This document shows, piece by piece, positions 1 to 5,778 of a stretch of DNA of 39,807 bases. The number at the start of each line of letters is the position of its first letter. Within the stretch, counting starts at the first letter, position 1. The position numbers were made by a program, and so were the translations under genes. Origin of the DNA: a virus; the IMG/VR virus record IMGVR_UViG_3300008110_000299, positions 1 to 39,807 of that record, one strand, 5' to 3'. The notes under the pieces were generated by a model. The model made no database searches, was not told the DNA's origin, and saw only the letters and a list, made by a program, of their open reading frames with translations.

Positions 1-92
1 ATTCAAAATCAGCTGCGACATTGAATGTTACTGACTTTCCGGTCATTAAATACCATACCCCTACACTGTGAAGGGTCGGTATATCTATATCC

Positions 93-174
93 CCTTATAT
101 ATCACTATGCTGCATTGCAACAATCTACACCATATCAGCAAAGCCTTATATATCCCAATGCTGCAATGCAACAA
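93..174. repeat. Two 31-bp imperfect direct repeats
   Basis: Copies at 93-123 and 144-174 both start CCTTATATATC and end TGCAACAA, and differ at three of 31 positions. They start 51 bp apart. They are AT-rich at the left and contain ATGCTGCA. Iteron-like or operator-like use is possible but unproven. Confidence 0.75.
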
Positions 175-224
175 ACCACCATCGATGATAAAGCCTCGCG
201 CACCTACACCAAGCTTCAGGCATA

Positions 225-346
225 CATACGCAGCAGCTTTGCTGCCTACAACAAACAACAAAACAATTAAATGCCGAAAAGCCTCGCATGACATAGGCAT
301 CACTCGCACATGTAATGCAAGCGTCATACGCCGCAGCTTTGCTGCC
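225..346. repeat. 22-bp repeat with hairpin, copies exactly 100 bp apart
   Basis: Copies at 225-246 and 325-346 (CATACG, one variable base, then GCAGCTTTGCTGCC) match at 21 of 22 positions. Each contains a GCAGC/GCTGC stem with a TTT loop. Flanking words such as AAGCCTCGC also recur (191-199 and 279-287), so a roughly 90-100 bp unit appears to be degenerately duplicated. Confidence 0.7.
288..316 (+). promoter_or_regulatory. Degenerate sigma70 promoter copy
   Basis: ATGACA (288-293), 17-bp spacer, TGTAAT (311-316). It is preceded by GAAAAGCC as in the stronger promoters at 362 and 1295, so it may be a decayed or weak copy of the same cassette. Confidence 0.35.
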
Positions 347-361
347 AGAAAAGCCTTACAC

Positions 362-391
362 TTGACAGGGCTATTGAAATGTTTGTATAAT
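362..391 (+). promoter_or_regulatory. Near-consensus sigma70 promoter, early copy 1
   Basis: TTGACA (362-367), 18-bp spacer, TATAAT (386-391). The -10 box is followed by TGAGGCCGAAACAGCGAT, shared with the promoter at 1295-1323. It would drive the gene at 450 and those downstream. Perfect -35 and -10 hexamers indicate recognition by the host housekeeping sigma factor. Confidence 0.85.
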
Positions 392-449
392 TGAGGCCGA
401 AACAGCGATGTTACTGCTTCAAAACGCTACACTACCGAAGGTAAACACC

Positions 450-623
450 ATGCAAATCGAACAAATCATCACTGCCCTACACAATGCAAAGCTGTACGAA
501 GCAGCAAAGCTGCAATGTGGCTTCGTTAACATTGACAATCTGTCAATGCTTGTAGCGATAGCTACTGGTAAGGTTGCAACAATCAAGGAATTATTTGCAG
601 TGTACACTTACACTTGGGAGTGA
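450..623 (+). CDS. Small early protein, 57 aa, unknown
   Basis: First gene after the promoter at 362-391. I choose the ATG at 450 (protein starts MQIEQIITAL) because CCGAAGGTAAACACC just upstream is a variant of the leader used by the next genes; an upstream in-frame ATG at 408 lies too close to the promoter start site. The product is a short, mostly helical soluble protein with one Cys. I do not recognise a family. Position suggests an immediate-early role. Confidence 0.6.
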   Translation: MQIEQIITALHNAKLYEAAKLQCGFVNIDNLSMLVAIATGKVATIKELFAVYTYTWE

Positions 624-639
624 CCAACATACTGTGTCG

Positions 640-655
640 TCCCCCTAAAGGGGGA
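640..655 (+). other. Hairpin between early genes
   Basis: TCCCCC-TAAA-GGGGGA forms a compact stem of about 6 bp with a 4-base loop, between the stop at 623 and the start at 697. No T-run follows, so it is not a standard intrinsic terminator. It may be a processing or stabilising element. Confidence 0.5.
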
Positions 656-696
656 TGGTTACAAAAACCCTTCAACATTACTGAAAGTAAACTATC

Positions 697-936
697 ATGA
701 AACAATCACTCAAACGCATTTTCTTCATCTATAGCGAAGCTACTCTCGCTGTGTTTTTCGCTGCAATGTCGTTGCTTGAAGTAGCTTGCTACTTTGCTAT
801 TCCGTCATCGGTGAGCCTTATCGGTGAGCTTGCATTGGGTGCTGCAATAGGCTTTGCCTTGATAGCTGCATTGATGGTAAATGTAATTTACCGGAATGAA
901 AAGCGTAACAGCAACCAAACCTACAACATTATCTGA
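697..936 (+). CDS. Small membrane protein, 79 aa
   Basis: Start preceded by ACTGAAAGTAAAC, the local leader variant. A basic N-terminus (MKQSLKR) is followed by two hydrophobic segments, roughly residues 15-35 and 43-64, and a polar basic tail ending NQTYNII, so it is predicted to be a two-span inner-membrane protein. Family not recognised. It is followed by another very small membrane protein at 945 and may form an envelope-directed early pair with it. Confidence 0.7.
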   Translation: MKQSLKRIFFIYSEATLAVFFAAMSLLEVACYFAIPSSVSLIGELALGAAIGFALIAALMVNVIYRNEKRNSNQTYNII

Positions 937-944
937 AAGATAAT

Positions 945-1064
945 ATGAAACACATCATCAATTGGCTGACAAACCCTCAGCCTGTGTCATTAATGACATT
1001 CATGTCACCCGTCATAGTGCTTGCTGTGATGTTTATCGGCTTCGCTTTACTGAAAGTAAACTAA
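945..1064 (+). CDS. Tiny membrane protein, 39 aa
   Basis: ATG at 945 follows TCTGAAAGATAAT, a relative of the leader used around it. The 39-residue product has a polar N-terminus (MKHIINWL) and one long hydrophobic stretch from about residue 16 to 36. Its last codons (LLKVN, stop at 1062-1064) are made of the same ACTGAAAGTAAAC sequence that serves as ribosome binding site for the gene at 1066, so the two reading frames share this element. Function unknown. Confidence 0.55.
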   Translation: MKHIINWLTNPQPVSLMTFMSPVIVLAVMFIGFALLKVN

Positions 1065-1065
1065 C

Positions 1066-1317
1066 ATGTTCAACCTCATTCGTAGTCACCTCGCAAAAGC
1101 CGTAGGCTTTACTGTCATTGGTAAGGGCAGCAAGAAACGCCATTACACATTCACATTCAGCGAAGCTGCTGAGTGGGCAGCATGCTATGGCAGACATGGT
1201 GGTGCAAGCATATACAAGGGTGGCCTATGGGTAGCATCCAGAGGCAAGCATACGAAACCTACGGTTTTTAAAGCTAGTCGGAAAGCCCCTACATTTGACA
1301 GGGCTATTCAAGCTTGA
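1066..1317 (+). CDS. Small basic early protein, 83 aa, unknown
   Basis: Starts one base after the preceding stop with leader ACTGAAAGTAAAC. The protein is basic, Gly- and aromatic-rich (KGSKKRHYTFTF, YGRHGG, YKGGLW), perhaps a small nucleic-acid binding protein, but no family is recognised. Its 3' end contains the -35 box and spacer of the promoter at 1295-1323, so the C-terminal residues TFDRAIQA are dictated by a promoter. Confidence 0.65.
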   Translation: MFNLIRSHLAKAVGFTVIGKGSKKRHYTFTFSEAAEWAACYGRHGGASIYKGGLWVASRGKHTKPTVFKASRKAPTFDRAIQA

Positions 1318-1323
1318 TATAAT
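1295..1323 (+). promoter_or_regulatory. Consensus sigma70 promoter, early copy 2
   Basis: TTGACA (1295-1300), 17-bp spacer, TATAAT (1318-1323): a perfect consensus promoter. The flanks match copy 1 on both sides (GAAAGCC upstream, TGAGGCCGAAACAGCGAT downstream), so about 65 bp has been duplicated. A CAGC-GATTTT-GCTG stem-loop (1335-1348) follows in the transcribed leader. It drives the GP88-family gene at 1374. Confidence 0.9.
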
Positions 1324-1373
1324 TGAGGCCGAAACAGCGATTTTGCTGCAACATTCCTGAAAGGAAACACATC

Positions 1374-2129
1374 ATGTTCAAGTCTAAAGCTTTGCTTTCC
1401 ATCAATGCTGATGCAAAAACTAGCAAGGGTGAAACCTTCGGTTTTCTGACAGGCATTCTCTATCTAGCACCTTACCTTTCCACTAAGTGGAACACATGCA
1501 GCATGGCAGCTAAAGCTGAATGTGGCGAGGCATGTCTGTACACTGCTGGCCGTGGTGCAATGTCAACTGTGGCAAATGGCCGCATCAACAAAACCATTTG
1601 GTTTTTTACTGAACGCAATAGTTTCATGCAACAGCTTGCTGTTAACATTCGACAGCTAGTGAGCAAAGCTGCTAAGCAAAGCTTAGTTCCATTGGTTAGA
1701 CTCAATGGTACTAGCGACATTCGCTGGGAAGCTGTAAGCTTCGTTGATACCGATGGTGTGGAATACTCTAGCATCTTCGATGCTTTCCCTACAGTACAAT
1801 TCTACGACTACACAAAGGATGTGAATCGTAAGGGTTTACCCTTAAATTACGATCTGACATTCTCATACAGTGGTGTCGTAGGCTTTCAGCCTTATGTCAA
1901 CAAAGCCATTGAAAATGGCATGCGAATGGCTGTCGTTTTCCGTAGTGTCGCTGCTATACCGAAGGTATTTAAAGGCATGTCAGTTATCGGTGGCGATAAC
2001 AGTGACATTCGTCACTTAGAGGATAAGGGTGTGGTTGTTGCATTGTATGCTAAGGGCAAAGCGAAGCTTGATATGACGGGCTTTGTCGTTGATGCAGCTA
2101 AGCCTGTATTCATGCTGCAAGCCGCCTAA
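1374..2129 (+). CDS. GP88-family phage protein, 251 aa
   Basis: Start set at 1374 by the exact CCTGAAAGGAAAC leader; an upstream in-frame start would lie inside the promoter's transcribed leader. The protein resembles the phage gene-product-88 family: a Cys cluster C42-x7-C50-x3-C54 (CSMAAKAECGEACLYTAGRG), then RINKT, RLNGTSDIRWE, FYDYTK and LTFSYS motifs in that order. The biochemical activity of the family is not established to my knowledge; the cysteines could bind a metal or Fe-S cluster (inference). It has its own consensus promoter and a long non-coding region behind it, suggesting strong early expression. Confidence 0.75.
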   Translation: MFKSKALLSINADAKTSKGETFGFLTGILYLAPYLSTKWNTCSMAAKAECGEACLYTAGRGAMSTVANGRINKTIWFFTERNSFMQQLAVNIRQLVSKAAKQSLVPLVRLNGTSDIRWEAVSFVDTDGVEYSSIFDAFPTVQFYDYTKDVNRKGLPLNYDLTFSYSGVVGFQPYVNKAIENGMRMAVVFRSVAAIPKVFKGMSVIGGDNSDIRHLEDKGVVVALYAKGKAKLDMTGFVVDAAKPVFMLQAA

Positions 2130-2305
2130 GCTTAGGCATTCCGTGTAAGGTTGCGAGTCAGCCTTATGCAGAGTGTCTGTACCATGATGATGCGAATAGC
2201 CATGTGATGATGGGTTGCGTTGTGGCACAGGGATTCAGGCCAAGCTAAGCATATGTTATGCGAGGCAAAAGCCGACTAAGTTGTAGGGTTGTTTTTCTGC
2301 AACAG

Positions 2306-2335
2306 TTGACAGTGCAAGTTAAATGTTTGTATAAT
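2306..2335 (+). promoter_or_regulatory. Near-consensus sigma70 promoter, early copy 3
   Basis: TTGACA (2306-2311), 18-bp spacer, TATAAT (2330-2335), followed by TGAGGCC as in copies 1 and 2. It shares AAATGTTTG before the -10 box with copy 1. Transcription would start near 2342 and run into the boxA-like element and the long early cluster beginning at 2610. Confidence 0.9.
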
Positions 2336-2360
2336 TGAGGCCAAGCTGATCACAGCAAGT

Positions 2361-2374
2361 CGTTCTTTAAAAAT
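2361..2374 (+). promoter_or_regulatory. rRNA-type boxA antitermination site (putative)
   Basis: CGTTCTTTAAAAAT lies about 20 bases after the expected start of the promoter at 2306-2335. It resembles the boxA of bacterial rRNA operon leaders (E. coli TGCTCTTTAACA), the site bound by NusB and S10, and especially the GTTCTTTAAAAAT form I recall from betaproteobacterial rRNA operons. Antitermination by host Nus factors would help polymerase cross the long early cluster. The match is seen; the function is inferred. Confidence 0.5.
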
Positions 2375-2609
2375 CAAATGCTAGTGTCGGTGAGGGTGTG
2401 TGTTTCTTAGCAGGGCATGCATCATCACTATGGACTAGCCCAATCTGTACAGGGTGAATGTACAGGGCATGCTGACATATCATGCTGATAATATGTGAGT
2501 GAATCCATTGTGGCTGTTGGGTGATGGCTAGACAATGGGTTTCAGTGAGGGTATCAATGATGCACTGACTGAAGCTATTTCGCTTCGATTACCATAGGTA
2601 AACAACACC

Positions 2610-2786
2610 ATGAAAATCATTGAAAATGACGATGGTTCTTATATCCGTCAATGGAAATGTGCATGTAACAGGGTGCTTGAGACTGACAGGCACAGTGCTG
2701 GTGATGTAGAGTGCGACTGTGGTCGATGGTTCAATACCTTCGGTCAGCAACTGCAAGACCCTGCTAATTGGCACGATGATTATTAA
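2610..2786 (+). CDS. Small zinc-ribbon-like protein, 58 aa
   Basis: ATG at 2610 follows AGGTAAACAACACC. Two CxC pairs (C17-A-C19 and C35-D-C37) in the order WKCAC ... ECDCGRWF look like a minimal zinc ribbon. Short phage proteins of this design are common, but I know no function. It is the first gene after the boxA leader and is followed by the peptidase-like gene after 18 bases. Confidence 0.7.
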   Translation: MKIIENDDGSYIRQWKCACNRVLETDRHSAGDVECDCGRWFNTFGQQLQDPANWHDDY

Positions 2787-2804
2787 TTCCTGAAAGGAAA
2801 CAAC

Positions 2805-3233
2805 ATGGCTAAAACAATTATCCCTGTCACTGCTGGTGTATCAACATGGGGTGAGAATGCTGACTGTACAGTCAGGGCATTGGCTAACAGCGCTGGCTTA
2901 GTTTATGGCAATGCTCATAAGATATTGCGTCAACATGGCAGGAAAGACAAGCGAGGCTGCACCTGTAATGTGTGGCACGATGCATACATTTCCAATGGCA
3001 TGTCACTGGTAGGTGTCTACGGCACAACCAAAGGGGCACGATACCTAGCGAAGAAAATATCTGTTGTGGCACAGGCTGGCACAACCCTCGGTAGCATATT
3101 GCCTAAGCTTACAAACGGCAGCTACATTGTCATCATTACACGGCATGCATTGGCTGTGGTGAATGGTGGTGTCGTTGACATGAATTTAAATCGGTCTAAC
3201 AGCCGTGTCATTGCAGTGTACAAACATTCCTGA
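2805..3233 (+). CDS. Putative papain-like cysteine peptidase, 142 aa
   Basis: Exact CCTGAAAGGAAAC leader before the ATG. The N-terminus has a candidate nucleophile in NADCTVRALA (C21, at the start of a helix). A candidate catalytic His follows in ITRHALAVVNGG (H114), with Asp/Asn at 125-127 (VDMN). This C-H-D/N order and the NGSYIVIITRHA strand resemble C39/NlpC-like papain-fold phage proteins. Extra cysteines (C52, C54) are present. Enzymatic activity is inferred from motif order only; the substrate is unknown. Its early position would suit host takeover or self-processing. Confidence 0.5.
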   Translation: MAKTIIPVTAGVSTWGENADCTVRALANSAGLVYGNAHKILRQHGRKDKRGCTCNVWHDAYISNGMSLVGVYGTTKGARYLAKKISVVAQAGTTLGSILPKLTNGSYIVIITRHALAVVNGGVVDMNLNRSNSRVIAVYKHS

Positions 3234-3246
3234 AAGGAAACATATT

Positions 3247-3486
3247 ATGGAACACAATTATACAATCATCCTCTACCCATATACTGTAGCTTCAAGCTCC
3301 GGTGTTGTGCAGATATCACCCTCTACACAGTATGGGTATTGGGAATTCTCAGACGGCAGCGAAGGTGGTGGGCTGTGGTTTGAGGGTAAAGAACTGGTAG
3401 ATTTCGATGGGCATTATGTCCTGCCAGCTAGAGTATGTAAGGCACTGCGAGACAATGGCTACATACTAGACGAATCGTTCGATTAA
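3247..3486 (+). CDS. Small early protein, 79 aa, unknown
   Basis: Start at 3247 (MEHNYTIILY) set by the exact leader repeat at 3229-3241, which overlaps the stop of the peptidase-like gene. Acidic, aromatic-rich, Gly/Ser-rich in the middle (SDGSEGGGLWFEG), ending ILDESFD. No family recognised; probably a small soluble beta-rich protein. Confidence 0.65.
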   Translation: MEHNYTIILYPYTVASSSGVVQISPSTQYGYWEFSDGSEGGGLWFEGKELVDFDGHYVLPARVCKALRDNGYILDESFD

Positions 3487-3506
3487 CTCCTGAAAGGAAA
3501 CATAAT

Positions 3507-3653
3507 ATGTTTACATATGTACATATTAAAGACAGTTTCACAATTGCATTCAATGGCAATATATACATGGTGATCGATACACTACTTGATGTTTCAGTTA
3601 AATTTAATTCTTATGATGATGCATTAGAATATATCGAATCAGAAACTATTTAA
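3507..3653 (+). CDS. Small early protein, 48 aa, unknown
   Basis: The exact leader repeat at 3489-3501 precedes the ATG. The 48-residue product starts MFTYVHIKDS and ends EYIESETI: a likely beta strand-rich N-terminus and an acidic helical C-terminus. AT-rich compared with its neighbours. Function unknown; supported mainly by the leader and spacing. Confidence 0.6.
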   Translation: MFTYVHIKDSFTIAFNGNIYMVIDTLLDVSVKFNSYDDALEYIESETI

Positions 3654-3687
3654 TTGTTCGTTAACACACTCCTGAAAGGAAACACAC

Positions 3688-4077
3688 ATGAAAGTATTCG
3701 TATACTTTAACCTGCACCGCAAGCTGTTCAGTATCAAGGCACTTGAGGGTGACATGAAGGGGCGTGTCATAGCACATCGTCAACAGGTGCTGCTCACCAA
3801 TGCGACATTCAAGGTGTCTGAGGCAGGACGGCAGCGTGTCATCCGTGAACAGCGCAAGAATGTACATGCTGGTGTCAGTGGCACATGGTTTGATGCTGCT
3901 AAAGCTGGTGGCAGGGCACATGAGTTCATCAGCATGAATGGCTCACTCATTATGTATAACCCCTACAAATACGATTCGTTTGTTCACCGATATGGTGAGC
4001 ATCCGATAAAGTCTGCAAGAGTTGTAGCGCTGTCTGTCAATGACAGCAAGCGTCCATCCATCCACACTTGGGAGTAA
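3688..4077 (+). CDS. Early protein, 129 aa, unknown
   Basis: Preceded by the exact leader repeat at 3671-3683. Basic protein starting MKVFVYFNLHRKLFSIKAL, with RQQVLL, GRQRVIREQRK and a C-terminal RVVALSVNDSKRP segment. It resembles a recurring class of phage hypothetical proteins with a MKVFVYFNLHRK-type start, to which I cannot assign a function. The end overlaps the ribosome binding site of the next gene (GGGAG at its last codons). Confidence 0.7.
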   Translation: MKVFVYFNLHRKLFSIKALEGDMKGRVIAHRQQVLLTNATFKVSEAGRQRVIREQRKNVHAGVSGTWFDAAKAGGRAHEFISMNGSLIMYNPYKYDSFVHRYGEHPIKSARVVALSVNDSKRPSIHTWE

Positions 4078-4082
4078 TTAAT

Positions 4083-4388
4083 ATGCTGCTTAAACTAGGC
4101 AAATGGAATGTTCGTATCGTCAATACTGGCGACACTTATGGCAGGGCTATGTGCCTTACTAATGACAAAGCACCGATGGTAGAGTTCTACGATGTGCGAT
4201 ATCCACATACTCAGTATGGACAGTTTGTCTCACGCTATTATATCTCCACCATACTTAGTCAAGACAGCCGTGGTGGTGAGTACTCTAACGGACTGTGCCT
4301 AGATGGTAGAGTGCCAGCGTGGCAAGTGTCTGCTGAGGATATGGCACAGGTTGTAACCTTTCTGAAAGAACATAATGCAAACACCTAA
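4083..4388 (+). CDS. Early protein, 101 aa, unknown
   Basis: I choose ATG 4083 over an in-frame TTG at 4068 because GGGAGTAATTAAT gives a Shine-Dalgarno at suitable distance. The protein (LGKWNVRIVNTGDTYGRAM ... VEFYDVRY ... SRYYISTIL) looks like a soluble alpha/beta protein ending in a helix (AEDMAQVVTFLKEHN). It is a recurring phage hypothetical type with no known activity. Its end overlaps the next gene by 14 bases. Confidence 0.7.
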   Translation: MLLKLGKWNVRIVNTGDTYGRAMCLTNDKAPMVEFYDVRYPHTQYGQFVSRYYISTILSQDSRGGEYSNGLCLDGRVPAWQVSAEDMAQVVTFLKEHNANT

Positions 4389-4596
4389 ATGTTATTATAG
4401 TTTTGCCCAACATAATGATGACGATATTAATAATTGGAGCGTCATTGTAGATGGGATGCCAATATGCAGCAAGCGTACATTCCCTGAAGCTGTGCGCTGT
4501 GCTGAGAGTTTCAACCTAACACCATCAGAATACTTTTGGAATGGTGTAATAGGACAGTTTATTCAACTAGTTAATATTGAAGAGGTGAAAGCATGA
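4375..4596 (+). CDS. Small protein, 73 aa, unknown
   Basis: Overlaps the preceding gene by 14 bases; ATG at 4375 lies after GAAAGAACATA. The product has two Cys (C6, C31 and a third at C42) and a PEAVRCAESF helix that resembles the helical half of small phage proteins binding partner proteins. Its stop overlaps the next start (ATGA at 4593). Function unknown. Confidence 0.6.
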   Translation: MQTPKCYYSFAQHNDDDINNWSVIVDGMPICSKRTFPEAVRCAESFNLTPSEYFWNGVIGQFIQLVNIEEVKA

Positions 4597-4757
4597 CAAT
4601 ACCAGAAACTATTGGTGCAGATATTGCCAAACAATGCAAGTGGGTAGGCGAAGATATTATGTCTGCTTTTCTTGAGGCACTGACTGATGCCAATCACCAT
4701 ACTTTGCGTTCACGGATTGAAGATGCATATAATAATTATCTTGATGAAATATCATGA
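4593..4757 (+). CDS. Small protein, 54 aa, unknown
   Basis: Translationally coupled by ATGA to the gene before (4593-4596) and to the gene after (4754-4757). Starts MTIPETIGAD and is almost entirely helical, with LTDANHHTLRSRIEDAYNNY. Family unknown. The perfect overlaps on both sides are the main support. Confidence 0.6.
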   Translation: MTIPETIGADIAKQCKWVGEDIMSAFLEALTDANHHTLRSRIEDAYNNYLDEIS

Positions 4758-4924
4758 ATGCATACCGGCAGACACATTATCATTTCTTCTTGAACTGTGC
4801 AGACCACAGGCTTGCTCATGGACTAGCGACACTATCCCTTGACCATATACAACGGGGCAAGTGGCTGAGTGAAGATGAGATTAAAGACTTTACAATTGCT
4901 TACATGATGGGGAATGAGCTATGA
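4754..4924 (+). CDS. Small protein, 56 aa, unknown
   Basis: ATGA-coupled at both ends. Starts MNAYRQTHYHFFLNCADHRL and ends DFTIAYMMGNEL; His- and aromatic-rich at the N-terminus, helical throughout. No family recognised. Probably one of a set of co-translated small host-interaction proteins. Confidence 0.55.
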   Translation: MNAYRQTHYHFFLNCADHRLAHGLATLSLDHIQRGKWLSEDEIKDFTIAYMMGNEL

Positions 4925-5139
4925 CAACACACATAGACATGTTTAATGTAGACAACTACTACACATGGGAAATGGCAGAGTTGCAAGGCGCTGTATATAC
5001 AGTGGCTATACATTCTGTTGACGAACCCCATCATGGTGCTGGTAAATACATTATGGATGACATACTTGCTGCCATTAATGTAACATGTGAGATGTTAGAT
5101 GGTAGCCCACATGTTAGAACCCGTATAAGGAGCGAATGA
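4921..5139 (+). CDS. Small protein, 72 aa, unknown
   Basis: ATGA overlap with the previous gene. Contains WEMAELQGAVYTVAIHSVDEP and a helix IMDDILAAINVTCEMLDG. Acidic. No family recognised. The stop is one base from the next start, with AAGGAGCGA near its end serving as the next gene's ribosome binding site. Confidence 0.6.
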   Translation: MTTHIDMFNVDNYYTWEMAELQGAVYTVAIHSVDEPHHGAGKYIMDDILAAINVTCEMLDGSPHVRTRIRSE

Positions 5140-5140
5140 A

Positions 5141-5371
5141 ATGGCTAAAGTAGTATTTGAAAACAATGAATATATTCTCAGAGATGATTGGGGTATTGAT
5201 GATGTTCGCAACATTATAGATTATGCTGACATTACAAAGGCTAAGTCTTTCACAGATGACGATTGTGTCCGTGTGCTTGAGATGGTAGCGGAGAGTTTCG
5301 ATGCTAACTATGGCATCACATGGGATAGTTTGGAGCATGCCATCACTACATATATAGAGGATTCAAAATGA
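5141..5371 (+). CDS. Small acidic protein, 76 aa, unknown
   Basis: Strong AAGGAG ribosome binding site in the end of the preceding gene. Acidic protein starting MAKVVFENNEYILRDDWGID, with two predicted helices separated by DDDC and ending TYIEDSK. Resembles small phage proteins made of a strand-turn-helix core; function unknown. Its end carries GAGGATTCAAA, a leader word repeated before the next three genes. Confidence 0.65.
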   Translation: MAKVVFENNEYILRDDWGIDDVRNIIDYADITKAKSFTDDDCVRVLEMVAESFDANYGITWDSLEHAITTYIEDSK

Positions 5372-5433
5372 GTGACGCAGTTATATACTTGCTGCACATG
5401 ATTGAGATCGTTATACTTTTTATTATCCATTGA
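5368..5433 (+). CDS. Possible 21-aa membrane peptide
   Basis: ATGA overlap with the gene before and GAGGATTCAAA upstream. Encodes 21 residues, MSDAVIYLLHMIEIVILFII plus His, nearly all hydrophobic. It could be a real tiny membrane peptide or only a coupling leader for the gene at 5447. Evidence is limited to the overlap and the ribosome binding site. Confidence 0.35.
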   Translation: MSDAVIYLLHMIEIVILFIIH

Positions 5434-5446
5434 AAGAGGAAACAAA

Positions 5447-5605
5447 ATGAAGTATTCAGTAACAGTGGCGTTCAGCCTTTTGCAAACCATTGAGGTGGAT
5501 GCAGACAGCAAAGATGATGCTATGCTCGCCGCATGGGACTTGTTCGACCAAGCCAAGGCAGTGCTTGGCGAGGGGGAGATTATCTGTGTAGAGGAATCAA
5601 AATGA
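5447..5605 (+). CDS. DpnD/PcfM-like small protein, 52 aa
   Basis: Start at 5447 with AAAGAGGAAACAAA upstream. MKYSVTVAFSLLQTIEVDADSK followed by DDAMLAAWDLF and an acidic IICVEESK tail fits the strand - EA(D/S)SK - helix pattern of DpnD/PcfM-like small phage and plasmid proteins. The gene at 5602 has the same architecture, so these are tandem paralogues. The molecular role of the family is not known to me. Confidence 0.6.
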   Translation: MKYSVTVAFSLLQTIEVDADSKDDAMLAAWDLFDQAKAVLGEGEIICVEESK

Positions 5606-5778
5606 AAACATTTAAAATAGTTATGACCCGTACAGTTTATCAATGTGCTGAAATTGAAATAGAAGCATCCTCTAAATCAGAAGCTGTGCAACAAGTATTA
5701 GATACTCCAGAGCAGCATGTGTGGGATACAGACTTTATATTAGATTATGAAATTGCTTACCTAGAGGAATCAAAATGA
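5602..5778 (+). CDS. DpnD/PcfM-like small protein, 58 aa
   Basis: ATGA-coupled to 5447-5605 with the GAGGAATCAAA leader. MKTFKIVMTRTVYQCAEIEI then EASSKSEAVQQVLD and a terminal LEESK mirror the preceding protein (IEVDADSKDDAM ... EESK). Both are predicted strand-strand-helix folds. The two probably arose by local duplication. Function unknown. Confidence 0.6.
   Translation: MKTFKIVMTRTVYQCAEIEIEASSKSEAVQQVLDTPEQHVWDTDFILDYEIAYLEESK

Larger units (their letters stand above)
1..449. other. Non-coding repeat and promoter region at left edge
   Basis: No convincing gene lies here. Open frames exist on the + strand (25-270 and 68-394), but they run through two families of imperfect direct repeats, lack a usable Shine-Dalgarno and encode repeat-derived peptides. 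The stretch is rich in short hairpins of the type GCAGC-TTT-GCTGC, holds one strong and one degenerate sigma70 promoter, and precedes the first early gene at 450. It is best read as a regulatory or origin-like region; which of these cannot be told from sequence alone. Confidence 0.6.
2130..2609 (+). other. 480-bp non-coding region with promoter and long leader
   Basis: No gene is supported. It contains a strong promoter (2306-2335), a boxA-like site (2361-2374) and then about 235 bases of transcribed leader before the gene at 2610. The leader has short direct repeats (TGTACAGGG twice around 2446-2475, GCATGC several times) and a GAAGC-TATTTC-GCTTC stem-loop at 2571-2586 just before the ribosome binding site. 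It could be an antitermination leader or a small RNA. I looked for tRNA arms and found none. Confidence 0.6.
1356..3683 (+). repeat. Repeated Shine-Dalgarno leader CCTGAAAGGAAAC
   Basis: The 13-mer CCTGAAAGGAAAC is present exactly at 1356-1368, 2789-2801, 3229-3241, 3489-3501 and 3671-3683, each 3 to 5 bases before an ATG (1374, 2805, 3247, 3507, 3688). Diverged forms precede the genes at 450, 697, 945, 1066, 2610 and 7167. AAAGGA is the ribosome-binding core. At 3231-3233 the TGA inside the repeat is also the stop codon of the upstream gene. Confidence 0.9.

Noticed and set aside
93-346. CRISPR-like array
   Set aside because: Only two copies of each repeat, imperfect, with spacing unlike spacers and no cas genes.
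25-394. Two overlapping + strand frames of 81 and 108 codons at the left edge
   Set aside because: They cross direct repeats and hairpins, lack ribosome binding sites, and the second overlaps the -10 box of the first strong promoter.
640-655. Intrinsic terminator after the first early gene
   Set aside because: The stem is good but there is no T-run, so I list it only as a hairpin.
2380-2520. Possible tRNA or structured small RNA in the early leader
   Set aside because: No cloverleaf arms, no T-loop or acceptor pairing found; kept only as an untranslated leader.
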